The notes beneath the pieces are model-generated. The model saw only the letters and a list, made by a program, of their open reading frames with translations. It was not told the origin of the DNA and searched no databases. A program made the translations under genes and the position numbers. From contig DASWNX010000040.1 of NCBI GenBank assembly GCA_036399055.1, positions 62,001-126,000 on the forward strand: 64,000 nt of DNA, in the 5' to 3' direction. Numbering within the stretch: position 1 is the stretch's first letter; each line of letters opens with the position of its first letter. The stretch is from Jatrophihabitans sp. (GTDB taxonomy: Bacteria; Actinomycetota; Actinomycetes; Mycobacteriales; Jatrophihabitantaceae). Of the stretch, positions 33,652 to 43,100 are shown in pieces.

Positions 33652-34410
33652 TCAGCGCAGGTGCGAGGCTCCGTTGACGTCCAGAACGCTGCCGCTGATC
33701 CACTCCGGCGCGTCGGTGGCCAGCCAGGCGACGGTCGCGGCCACCTCGGCGGGGGTGGCGACCCGTCCGAACGGGCTCTGGGCCCGCACCGCGTCGCCGT
33801 CCGGGCCGTCGAGGATGGCGCGGGCCATCTCGGTGTCGACGAAGCCGGGCGCGACGGCAGCGGCGAGAATGCCGTGCGGCGCCAGGGCGACCGCCAGCGA
33901 CTGGGTCATGGCATGCAGCGCGGCCTTGCTCGCGCCGTAGGCCGGGGTGACCGGCTCACCGCGGTACGCCCCGCGAGAGCCGACGCTGATCAGCCGGCCG
34001 CCCGCCGGGCCGGCCTGGCGGCGCAGCAGGTGGTCGACGGTCAGCCAGGCCAAGTTCGCCGGCGCCACCAGATTGAGCTCCAACGTGGCGCGCCAGGTCT
34101 GCTGCCACTCGGAGTAGCTCGTGCCGTCGATGGGGTGCCCGGCGTAGACGGCGGCGTTGTTGACCAGCACGTCAAGGTCGCCCAGCCCCTCGATCACCTC
34201 GGCGATGAGCCGCGGGCAGGTGTCGGGCGAGGTGAGGTCACCGGTCACGACGAGGTGCCCCCTGCCGGGCAGCGCATCGCGGACCCGCTCGGCCGAGGCG
34301 GTGTCGCGCCCGGCGTGCACCGCCACCCGATGCCCGGCCTCGGCGAGCTTGTGCGCGATGGCCGCGCCGATGCCGCGGCTTGATCCGGTCACCAGGGTGC
34401 AGGTCCTCAT
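33652..34410 (-). CDS. Short-chain dehydrogenase/reductase
   Basis: The 252-residue Rossmann-fold enzyme has the NADP-type glycine motif TLVTGSSRGIGAAIA, NNAAVY, the catalytic Ser in LISVGSRGAYRG, and YGASKAAL with Tyr and Lys. PGFVDTEMA follows, as in FabG-like proteins. The substrate cannot be told from sequence. The neighbouring GC-rich intergenic DNA on its 5' side contains 20-bp repeats. It converges with protease C and diverges from the class V aminotransferase-like gene 143 bp away. Confidence 0.9.
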   Translation of the reverse strand: MRTCTLVTGSSRGIGAAIAHKLAEAGHRVAVHAGRDTASAERVRDALPGRGHLVVTGDLTSPDTCPRLIAEVIEGLGDLDVLVNNAAVYAGHPIDGTSYSEWQQTWRATLELNLVAPANLAWLTVDHLLRRQAGPAGGRLISVGSRGAYRGEPVTPAYGASKAALHAMTQSLAVALAPHGILAAAVAPGFVDTEMARAILDGPDGDAVRAQSPFGRVATPAEVAATVAWLATDAPEWISGSVLDVNGASHLR

Positions 34411-34473
34411 GCTCGCGACGCTACCGGGCGGCCAAGACTGTTCCTTTGCGGCGGCACGTCACTGCCGGGCGGG

Positions 34474-34534
34474 ACTGTCCCCTGGCAAGCGGGAACTGTC
34501 CCTGGCGAGCGTGGCTGTTCCCTGGCGAGCGCGG
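34474..34534. repeat. Three imperfect 20-bp repeats upstream of the aminotransferase-like gene
   Basis: ACTGTCCCCTGGCAAGCGGG, ACTGTCCCTGGCGAGCGTGG and CTGTTCCCTGGCGAGCGCGG lie end to end at 34474-34494, 34495-34514 and 34515-34534, ending 19 bp before the ATG at 34554. They fill the space where a promoter or operator would be expected between the divergent genes. Confidence 0.75.
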
Positions 34535-34553
34535 CGATGAGAGAGTGTGCGTC

Positions 34554-35777
34554 ATGAGCTTCGATGTCGCCGCTGTCCGCGCCCAGTTTCCGTCCCTGGC
34601 CGCCGGCGCGGCGTACTTCGACGGCCCGGGCGGCTCGCAGACGCCAGAAGTCGTCGCCCGCGCCATCTCCGACACGCTGGTCTCCTCGATCGCCAACCGG
34701 GGCGTGATGACCCGCGCCGAGCGCAACGCCGATGAGGTCGTGCGCGGGTTCAGGGCGGCGATGGCCGACCTGCTCGGCGCCGATCCGGGCGGCATCGTGT
34801 TCGGGCGCAGCATGACCCAGCTGACCTTCGACATCGGGCGGGCGCTGGCCAAGACCTGGTCGCCCGGTGACGAGGTGGTGGTCAGCCGGCTGGACCACGA
34901 CGCCAACGTCCGGCCATGGGTGATCACAGCCGAGAACGCCGGCGCGACCGTGCGCTGGATCGACTTCGACCCCGAGACCACCGAGCTCAGGCCCGAGCAC
35001 GTCGCCGAGCAGCTGAGCGAGCGCACCCGGCTGGTCGCGGTGACCGGCGCCTCGAACCTGATCGGCACCCGCCCTGACCTGCCGGCGATCGCTGAGCTGG
35101 TGCACGGCGTCGGCGCGTTGCTCTACGTCGACGGGGTGCACCTGGCCGCGCACGCCGGCATCGACGTCGCCGCGCTCGGAGCGGACTTCTTCGTCTGTTC
35201 GCCCTACAAGTTCTTCGGCCCGCATTGCGGTGTGCTGGCCGCCAGTCCCGCCTTGCTCCAGACGCTGCACCCGGACAAGCTGCTGCCCGCCACCGAGGAC
35301 GTCCCGGAGCGCTTCGAGCTGGGCACCCTGCCGTATGAGCTGATGGCCGGCACCACCGCGGTGGTCGACTTCATCGCCGACCTGGGCCGAATCGCCGGCA
35401 GTGACTCGACCGGTGGGGATCGGCGTCAGCGCGTGCTCGCCTCGATGGACGCCGTGCACGAGCACGAAGAAGCCCTTCGCAGGCGCATCGAGTCCACCCT
35501 CGCCGAGTTCGACAGCATGACGCTGCACTCCCGCGCCGGCCGCCGCACCCCGACGCTGCTGTACACCTTCGCCGATCGCCCGGCGGGGGAGGCCTACCGG
35601 TTCCTCGCCGAACTCGACGTCAACGCCCCGGCCAGCACGTTCTACGCCTACGAGCCGGCCCGACGGCTCGGCCTGCCCGACGAGGACGGCGGGCTGCGGA
35701 TCGGGCTGGCCCCGTACAACGACGACTCCGACGTCGACCGGCTGCTCGACGGGCTGGCCAAGCTCACCGGGCACTAG
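34554..35777 (+). CDS. Cysteine desulfurase-like class V aminotransferase
   Basis: The 407-residue PLP enzyme matches the SufS-like subgroup annotated as cysteine desulfurase-like (about 400 residues). It has YFDGPGGSQTP at the N-terminus, FGRSMTQLTFDIGRAL, DHDANVRPW, YVDGVHLAAH with the PLP-binding Asp-x-x-His, and the Schiff-base Lys in FVCSPYKFFGPHCGVLA. A clear sulfur-loop Cys is not seen, so it may not act as a desulfurase. The ATG at 34554 is preferred; an in-frame GTG lies 9 bp upstream. It contrasts with the lysine-free desulfurase-like gene at 2970-4481. Confidence 0.85.
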   Translation: MSFDVAAVRAQFPSLAAGAAYFDGPGGSQTPEVVARAISDTLVSSIANRGVMTRAERNADEVVRGFRAAMADLLGADPGGIVFGRSMTQLTFDIGRALAKTWSPGDEVVVSRLDHDANVRPWVITAENAGATVRWIDFDPETTELRPEHVAEQLSERTRLVAVTGASNLIGTRPDLPAIAELVHGVGALLYVDGVHLAAHAGIDVAALGADFFVCSPYKFFGPHCGVLAASPALLQTLHPDKLLPATEDVPERFELGTLPYELMAGTTAVVDFIADLGRIAGSDSTGGDRRQRVLASMDAVHEHEEALRRRIESTLAEFDSMTLHSRAGRRTPTLLYTFADRPAGEAYRFLAELDVNAPASTFYAYEPARRLGLPDEDGGLRIGLAPYNDDSDVDRLLDGLAKLTGH

Positions 35778-35827
35778 CGAATCGCACTATGAACGCGCGG
35801 AAAACCGGGCCGCGCGACGCGCCTGCG

Positions 35828-36477
35828 TCATGCGGGCCCGTTGTGGACGACCACGTCCACGCCGCCCGTTCCGGGCTGCGCCCACGGAAGCCGGCCAGCC
35901 TCGTCCATCAGACGGTTCTCCGCTGCCAAGGCAGTAGTCAACCGCTCGCTATTCATCAGGATCACAAGGATGAACGGCACAGCTTGACTCCGCCGGCGAT
36001 CGACGATGTTCGGCAAGACGCCGGCAAACGACTGAACGACGTTCGGGGCGCGATCTAGACCGTCAACCAGCACCAAGTACCCATTCGGGTTCGCGAACCA
36101 TTCCAGATCAGAGATCAGATCGATCGCCGCGTCGAGTCCGCGAGTCTCGTGCGGGAACATGAAGGCAGTGGCCAAGTAGTCGCTCAGGGCCACGTCGTCG
36201 GTCAGGCCGGCGAGATCGAGCCGAATGACGCTCATCTCAGCGGTTCGAGCGCCATCCTCGAGCCGCGCCAGAAGGCTGTCCGTCGCGCCCACGTGTATGA
36301 CGTACGACTCGCCGGCAGGGAAGGCGCTCACGGGCCGATCCGAGTGGGTGAGTGGGGATGGCCCCAGTAGTAGGTCACCTATGGATTCGTCCACCTCTAC
36401 GGCTCCAGCAGTCCCATGAAGTCGCCACTGACCGAGTAGCGGACGCCGACCCTGGCGGAGCCGTGAATGTGGATCAC
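35828..36477 (-). pseudogene. Barstar-like immunity protein gene, probably frameshifted
   Basis: The longer open part (36394 to 35828) encodes a barstar-like domain: MSVIRLDLAGLTDDVALSDY, HETRGLDAAIDLISDLEW, VLVDGLDRAPNVVQSF and a C-terminal PFILVILMNSERL. A GTG at 36477 opens another frame reading VIHIHGSARVGVRYSVSGDF then MGLLEP and hits TAG at about 36405. If one G is added near 36404 the two frames join smoothly as MGLLEP-VEVDESIGDLLLG, giving a protein of about 216 residues. So a 1-bp deletion (or sequencing error) is likely. Barstar inhibits barnase-type RNases; here it follows an RHS toxin locus, so an immunity role is inferred. A shorter product from 36394 or 36235 may still be made. 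Confidence 0.6.
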
Positions 36478-36491
36478 CTTGTTCGGCGGTC

Positions 36492-36869
36492 CTATTCGGT
36501 GTCAACGTGGGATTGTTGCTGGCCAAACTCCGCGCCCCCACTGCCAGCGTCAGCTGAGCGAGACAGCACGACCCCCTCACCGGCGGTCCGGGCGTGCCAG
36601 ACCTCGAATCGCGCACCGGGGGTCGCGTAGATCGCCGCCAGGTCATTCCAGAACCAGAGACGCACGCGAAGAAGGCCATCCGGCTGCTCATTGACATCCT
36701 CGATAATCGCTCCGAACATGTCGCCGTCCTCATGCTGGCCGGCCTCCGGAAAGCGGAACATCACGCTTCGCGAACCAGCGCTGAAGACCCCTTGAAGAAG
36801 CCGAGCCTTCTGGGCTTCTTCAAGCCGGACCAAGGTCGGGACACGGTGGCCGGCCATCACGTCAGCCAT
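36492..36869 (-). CDS. Putative immunity protein of the RHS locus
   Basis: The 125-residue product begins MADVMAGHRVPTLVRLEEAQ and continues with predicted strands and helices (SVMFRFPEAGQ, MFGAIIEDVNEQ, LLRVRLWFWNDLAAIYATPG, RFEVWHARTAGEG). I know no named family for it. Its start context, GATGGCTGACGTGATGG, mirrors the end of the RHS gene, where GGCTGA closes the toxin and overlaps the same ATGGCTGACGTGA. The location directly downstream of an RHS toxin, small acidic product and partial duplicate next door fit an immunity gene. It is 15 bp upstream of the barstar-like gene. Confidence 0.6.
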   Translation of the reverse strand: MADVMAGHRVPTLVRLEEAQKARLLQGVFSAGSRSVMFRFPEAGQHEDGDMFGAIIEDVNEQPDGLLRVRLWFWNDLAAIYATPGARFEVWHARTAGEGVVLSRSADAGSGGAEFGQQQSHVDTE

Positions 36870-37152
36870 CGGCAAGGATGTCGCTGTCAGGGGGAGCGAC
36901 GCTGACCGCAAGTCCCAGCACGGCGAATCCGACACCAGCGCAAGCAGGCGACGCGACGCGCCTGACGCCCTTCTCTGACCACTCGTGGTTCACGGCCCTT
37001 AGTCTGCCAGGGCCGACCGTCACCGGCGAGCAGACAGCCAGCTGAGCGTGACGTGATTGCCGTTCGACGCTTGCAGCGCGGATCTCTATTTGGCCGCCCG
37101 GATCCAGCCGGGCATGCGTCGGGACTCGGCGGCCGGACCTCACGTCAGCCAT
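36862..37152 (-). pseudogene. Degenerate duplicate of the immunity gene start
   Basis: The ATG at 37152 overlaps the RHS stop and reads MADVRSGRRVPTHARLDPGG, aligning with MADVMAGHRVPTLVRLEEAQ of the intact gene at 36869; the DNA matches at roughly three of four positions over the first 50 bp. After that the similarity is lost and the frame runs 96 codons to a TGA that again overlaps the next ATG (GATGGCTGACGTG). The tail includes a possible 43-codon open frame from a GTG at 36993 with a hydrophobic stretch (VGFAVLGLAVSVA). It looks like a stub left by a toxin-immunity junction duplication. Whether anything is translated is unknown. Confidence 0.5.
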
Positions 37153-40100
37153 GGGCGATGTTACTGAAATAGGGCAGCAGATCGCTCGGGATGAAGTACG
37201 CCGGCCCCTCACCGGCCGGATGGATCGTCTGGACGCCGCGCAGCATCGCCGTCGGGATGCACCCCGATGTGATGCACGTCGAGCCCTGACCAGCCTTCTC
37301 CATCAAGTTCGAGAAGTGCTCAGCCTGACCCCTCGTTGGGAAGAAGTACTTCCCTTCCGTGCCACCCGGCGCCGCGCGGTATACACCGGTGCCCTGGATG
37401 TCCTTCAGTTCGTCCTTGCCCACAGCCCGGTACAGGGTCGTGAGGTCGTCACTGGCCCCTGCGGCGGTTGGGGCCTTGGCCTTGCCGGCTGCTCGTGCTG
37501 CGCGTGCTGCGCGGCCGGCGGTGAGCGCGATCCCGATGCCGTCCGCGGCGGCTCCGGGGCCGAAGAGGGTGGCAGCGATGACCAGGGCTTGGCCGCCGTC
37601 ATAGGCGAGGGAGCCGCTGTTGACGTCGAAGGTCGTGTTGTACTGATTCGACACCCACCCGCCGGTGCAGAAGCGGCCGCCGGAGATGCCGCAGCTCGAC
37701 GCGGGCAAGGAGTCTGACATCGCGCCGGCGGCATGGACGGCGCCGCCGACGAAGTCGGTGAAGGACCCGATTCCCGGGGTCTGCTTGGCCACGTACTGGT
37801 CATAGCTCGGCATCGGGTCGCCGTTGGACAGCCCCCTGGAATAGGAGCCGTTGATCTCGGCCTCGATGCATTGCCGGCGGCTGCAGTCCAGGCTGCCGGA
37901 CTCCTGCTGCTGGATGAGCCCGGTCGGGTCACTGTTGCTGATCGGGTTGTTGGAGGCGTAGCTGTAGCCGTTGGCTTGTAGCGGGTTGCCGGGGTCCAGG
38001 AGCGGGTCGACGGTGAGAAACCGGCCCAGGGCGGGGTCATAGTCGCGGGCGCCGAGCCGGGTGGTCGCGGTGAGGTTGTTCAGCGGCGCGTTGAGGAAGC
38101 CGTGGTTGGCACTCCAGGCGACGGCGCTCGGGTCGCGGGGTGCGCCGAACGGGTCGAGGTGACGCCGGGTCAGGGCGCCGGTGACGGTGTTGATGGCGAC
38201 TTCGGCGGTGTCGTGGCTGTCGGTGATCAGCCAGTTCACGGTGCTGCCGGTGACACCGGGCTTGGTGACGCGTTCAGCGACCGGGTGGCCGAGGTAGCTG
38301 TAGGTGCGGGTCAGGCTCAACGTGGTGCTGCCGCTGTCGGCGTGCACCTCGGTGTCACCCACGAAGAGGGTGGTGCCACTGGAATCGGTTTGCTGGAGCA
38401 GGGCGCCGTCGGCGTCGTAGATGTTGGACTGGGTCTGGGCGTTGACGGTGGCGGTGGCCAGGCGGCCCTGGATGTCGTAGTCCAGTGTCTGCCCGCCGGG
38501 GCGGCTGACGGTGTTGCCGGCACTGTCATAGCCGAAGCTGGTGGCCCCGCTGGGCGGCGTCCCGGCGGCCGTCACCGACGTGACGGCGTGCGGTCGGACC
38601 GCTGCCGGCCCAGGGGCCGGGTAGGCGTAGTTGTCAGTGGTGTCGGCGCCGGTGGCGGTGGTGGCGTGCTGGGTGGCGCTGGTCCGATTTCCGGTGCTGT
38701 CGTAGGTGTAGGAAGCCCAGTACGGCGCGGGCCCGGCGAGGCCGGCGCTGCTGGCCGGCGCGGCGCAGTCGGCAGAGCTGGGCGTCCAGGCCGCGGTCAG
38801 CTGTTGCCGGTGGTCATAGCCGAAGCACTGGGTGTCGGCGCCGATAGCGGTGACCGCGTTCTGGTCTCGGGTCACCAGGCCCGCGTCGCTGTAGCTGTAG
38901 CTGTGCACGGCGGCGGCCGGGTTGCCGGGGATGTTGGTGGTCGTGGTGTCGGTGAGCAGCCGGCCGGTGCCGTCCTGGTGGGTGAAGGCGCGCGCGTAGG
39001 ACTTGGCGCCGATCGCGGCTTGGTACTCGGTCACCTCGCCGATGGCCGAGTACGTGGTGGAGCCGACATAGTTGACGACGCCGGTGCCGATCGCGCCACT
39101 GGGATTGCCGAGGTTGTCGTAGGAGTAGCTCACCCCGTCACCGCTGAGGCCGGCGTAGGCGTTGTGGCCGATGGAGGCGAGCTGGCCGTCGGCGGTGTAT
39201 CCCATGGTGGTGAAGTAGCTGCCGGCCATGACACCGCTGCTGATGACCATCTTCTGGGAGGTCACCCGGTCGGCGGCGTCGTAATTGTTGACGGTGGCGG
39301 TCGCGAACGCGATCCCGCCCAGGTAGCGAGTGGCGCTGACGGGCTGGCCCTTGCTGACGCTGCTGGCCAGGGTGTCATAGGTCCAGCCGGCCAACTGGGC
39401 GCCGGCGGTCGAGCCGGCGTACTCGCCGGTCTTTCGGTTGAGCGTGTCATAGGTGTAGGCGAGGGTGTCGCCGTTGGCGTCGGTGGAGCTGCTGAGGTTG
39501 CCCCCGGCGTCATAGCTGGTGACGCTGTCGCCCTTGTCCGGGTCGTGGGCGCTGGTCAGCTGCCCGAGCACGTCGTACTTCCACGTCCAGGCATTGCCGG
39601 CGGGATCGGTCATCGATTTCAGCTGACCGGCCGGGTAGTGGCTGTAGTGGGTGACGTCGGCGGTGCCGGTGGGGGTGGCTGCGTGGTACTGAGCCAGCGA
39701 CGTCGTGTTGCCGCGGGCGTCGACGGTGGTGGTGGTCGCGGTCGCGCCGTCGGGCGGGGTGACGTCGACGCGGTCACCGCCGTAGCTGTAGCTGGTGCGC
39801 CACGCCTCACTGTTGTTGATCCACTGGGCGGTGTGGCTGGTGCGTCCGGCGCCGTCGTAGCCGGTGACCGTCTGCCCGGGAACGGACGTGACCGGCGTGA
39901 TCAGCCCCGCGCCGGGGGCGCCGGGGGTGTAGTAGGGCGAGTTGGTGGTCACGATGCGCCCGGCGCCGTCGTAGAGGGTGTCGCTGACCACGATGCCGCC
40001 GCCGTTGGCCGGCGCCTGGGTTTGGCGAGGCCGCAGCAGCCCGTCGTAGAGGGCGTAGCCGGTGATGACCCCGCCGGAGGGGGTGAGGCTGGTCGTCGCC

Positions 40101-43100
40101 ACGGTCGTGGGCGCCGTCGCGGAGACGGTGTAGGCGTAGGACTGCGAGGGCGTCGGGTTGGTGGCCCGCGGCCGTTGCGGCGACCAGATCTGAAGCCGCC
40201 GGCCGAACGGGTCATAGGTCGCCTCGGTGACGTGGTTGTTCTGGTCGGTGACCTTGGTGGGCACGCCCCATCGCGGGTCCAGGACGGTGACGACGCTCCA
40301 GCCGAGTGGGTTCGTGGTGGTGACCTGGGTGCTCAGGCCGGTGCCGGTGGGCAGGTAGGCGGCCGTGGTGGTCCGGGCCGGGCTGAGCCGAGGGTCGGTC
40401 GAGGTCAGGGTTCGGCCGAGGCTGTCGAAGGTGCTGGTGAGCGTCGTCTGCCACTGGGCGCTGGCGGCGGTGGTGGAGGTGTAGCCCTTGACCACATCGA
40501 CCCGGGTGCCGTTGCCGACCGTCGGCGCCGCGCCGAGGGTGCTGCTGCCGTCGTAGTAACTGCGGGTGGCGCTGATCGCGTCGGCCGGGTAGGTCAGGGC
40601 CGCGCCGCACGCCTTGCCGATGACGTTGACCTCGCTGGGAAAGTTGAGCATCCAGCTGGCGGTGTTGTCGGCGTAGCTGGTGGTGGTGCACCGGTCGTCG
40701 GCCGTGGTGGCGGTGTCGCCCCTGTCGTTGACGGCGGTGGCCCGGCCGTGGCTGTCACGCGTGATGACGGTCTGGGTGGTGCGGTCCCCGCCCGCGGACA
40801 GCGCCGTCCTGGTGACCGTGTCGGCGCCAGCGCTGAGGTAGGCGGTGTAGGTGCCGTCGGTCGCGGTTTGAAGGGCCCACGGCGTGGTGATGGTGTTGGA
40901 CACCCGTGGGCCTGGCGCCGGCGCCGAGCGCGGGCCGGTGTTGCCGTTGCTGACCACGGCCTCGCGGACTCGGCCTGCCAACCACAGCGAGTCGGCTACC
41001 GCCGAGCCGTCGGAGGCGGTGACGGTGACGGCCTTGGCGCCGCCTGCGGAGTTGAGCCGGTCACCGTTCATGCCCTGGTAGTAGGTGTAGGTGCTGGTCT
41101 CCTGGGATGACGGTGAGCTGTCAGTGCCATGGCGGATGCGAATCTTTGAGTAGCCGGCGTACTGGGACCAGGTTCGCTTGGCAGCCTCGATGAAGGGGGA
41201 CTTGTCATATCGCCATGCCGGGGCGCCGACATAGTCGTAGTAGGTGTCGTCGGTGGCTTGAGTGCCACCGGTGCGGGAATCGCTGGACACCTGGGTCACG
41301 ACGTACTTGTTGAACCAGTCCAGCTTCGGGTTCTGCCCGGCCGGCGCCCACCATTGCGGAAAGCACCGCTGGGTGTTTGATTCCGGCGTCGGCAAAGCGG
41401 CTGGATTGCATGACTGGGCCGAGTAGCCGACCGCGATGCTGGCTCCGGTCTCGATCTTGAGGGAGGAGATCCGGTGCTTCCACTGCAGCGCCGATCCATC
41501 CACCGCTAACACCCGGTTCTGCATCGACGTGCCGGTGAAGACGACGGGGGGCACCGCAGTGGTCGTGGCGGCGCCGGAGTGGCCGATCTGGGTCAGCCAC
41601 AGCGCGGGTGAGGTGTTGTCGCCGGGTGACGGGAAGCTATGAGTCAGCGTCCACAGGTCGACGTCGGAGTAGACGGACCCGACGGCGGTCTGAGCGTGGA
41701 TCTTGCTGATCATCTTCTGGGTGAAGAAGGTCGGCGACGGGTGGCCGACGCAGGTCGCGGCGCTGGTGCAGGCTTGGTCCCACGGCACGTCGGGGGCGTT
41801 GGAGGCATGGGCGGCGTCACAGGCCACGGCGGTGTCGCTGCAGCGGTCGACGTTGTCCAGCAGCAGCCGGGCCGGGGCCGGCGTGCTCAGCCCGCTGCCG
41901 CCGGTGGTGCCGTAGTCGACGCGGCTCAGCTGCCCGCCGCGGGTGTAGCTGACGGCGGTGGTGTTGTTGCGCAGGTATTGATTGGCTTCGGGTGCGTAGT
42001 AGTACGCCTTCGAGGCGCCGTGCGCAGTGACGACGTAGTCCAAATTCCATCGCCATGCCTGCAGGCAGGAGGCGCTGGCGAATGTGGCGTTGTAGCAGGG
42101 CTCACCTGAGTTGTTGCCGAACACCGGGACCGTCCAGGCCGACTGGGTCTGAGCATTGCCGCTGACCCAGCCCGGGAGGCGATTGAGCCCGAAGAAGTAC
42201 TGGGTGCCGTCGGTGGTCGTCAGCTTCCAGTGCTCACCCGCGCTGCCCTCAGTTCCGGCGGTGCCCGCGTCGCCGTTGACGGCGCCGGTCACCTTCTGGA
42301 TCCTGGAACCGTCGTCGCCGTCGATGTGCCACACGTTCGAGCTGTCCTTGACCAGGCGACCGGAGTGCCCGCCGAATGAGATGGAGGCGTTGTCGGACTT
42401 CCAGCACAGGTCTGCCGAGGCTGCCACGCCGTCGATGGCGCAGGGCTGGTAGGAGCGCTCGATGAAGCCCGCCCCGGACAGGTTCCACCCCTCTCCCACG
42501 GCTGAGGGCTGGTTGTTCGTGACGCCGGTCGCGCCGTCCACCTTTCCGGAGTCATAGGACAGAGCCAGACCTGGTTGCAGGCCGCCGGCGGCGGGCGGAG
42601 TCCGCAACGGATAGTTCCAGGCGAAGGAGCCGGTCTGGGCCGAGACCTGCCAGGAAGCTGACGGTGACAGCGAGGTGGCCCCGAAGGTGCCGGTGCCGTT
42701 GGCTGCCGCCGGTGTGGAGGCGGCGACCATGAGCGCCGAGGGTTGGGACACCGCAGCCGACGTTGGCCGCCCCGGCCGGGTGGCGCTTGCGGTGTCGGGC
42801 CGCTGGACCCAGTGCACACGGCTGGCGTAGTTGGCGCCGAACTGCGCGTTCAAGGTCAGCTCATCGACCTTGACGTCAAGAGCGGGAGCGCCTGCCCTGC
42901 CGTCGGTGCGGGTGAGCCGGAACGCCGGGCCGGCGAAGCCCCGAGCCCGCCGCTCTGCCGCGCTCAGCACCGCCACCCTCGCGCTGGCAGCCGATGAGGC
43001 CGTACGCCGGGCCACCGTCACACCCGCGAGCCCGGTCGGTATCCACTGACCGATGCCCGCGTGGGCCAGGCTGACCGAACGCGAGCCGGTGAGCACCACC

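Noticed and set aside
34407-35774. 455-codon minus-strand frame
   Set aside because: Antisense shadow of the class V aminotransferase-like gene, which has clear PLP motifs.
38102-41110. 1002-codon open frame on the plus strand inside the RHS gene
   Set aside because: It mirrors the YD-repeat coding region on the other strand, has Gly/Val/Ala-rich nonsense composition and no family motif; long antisense frames are expected at this GC content.
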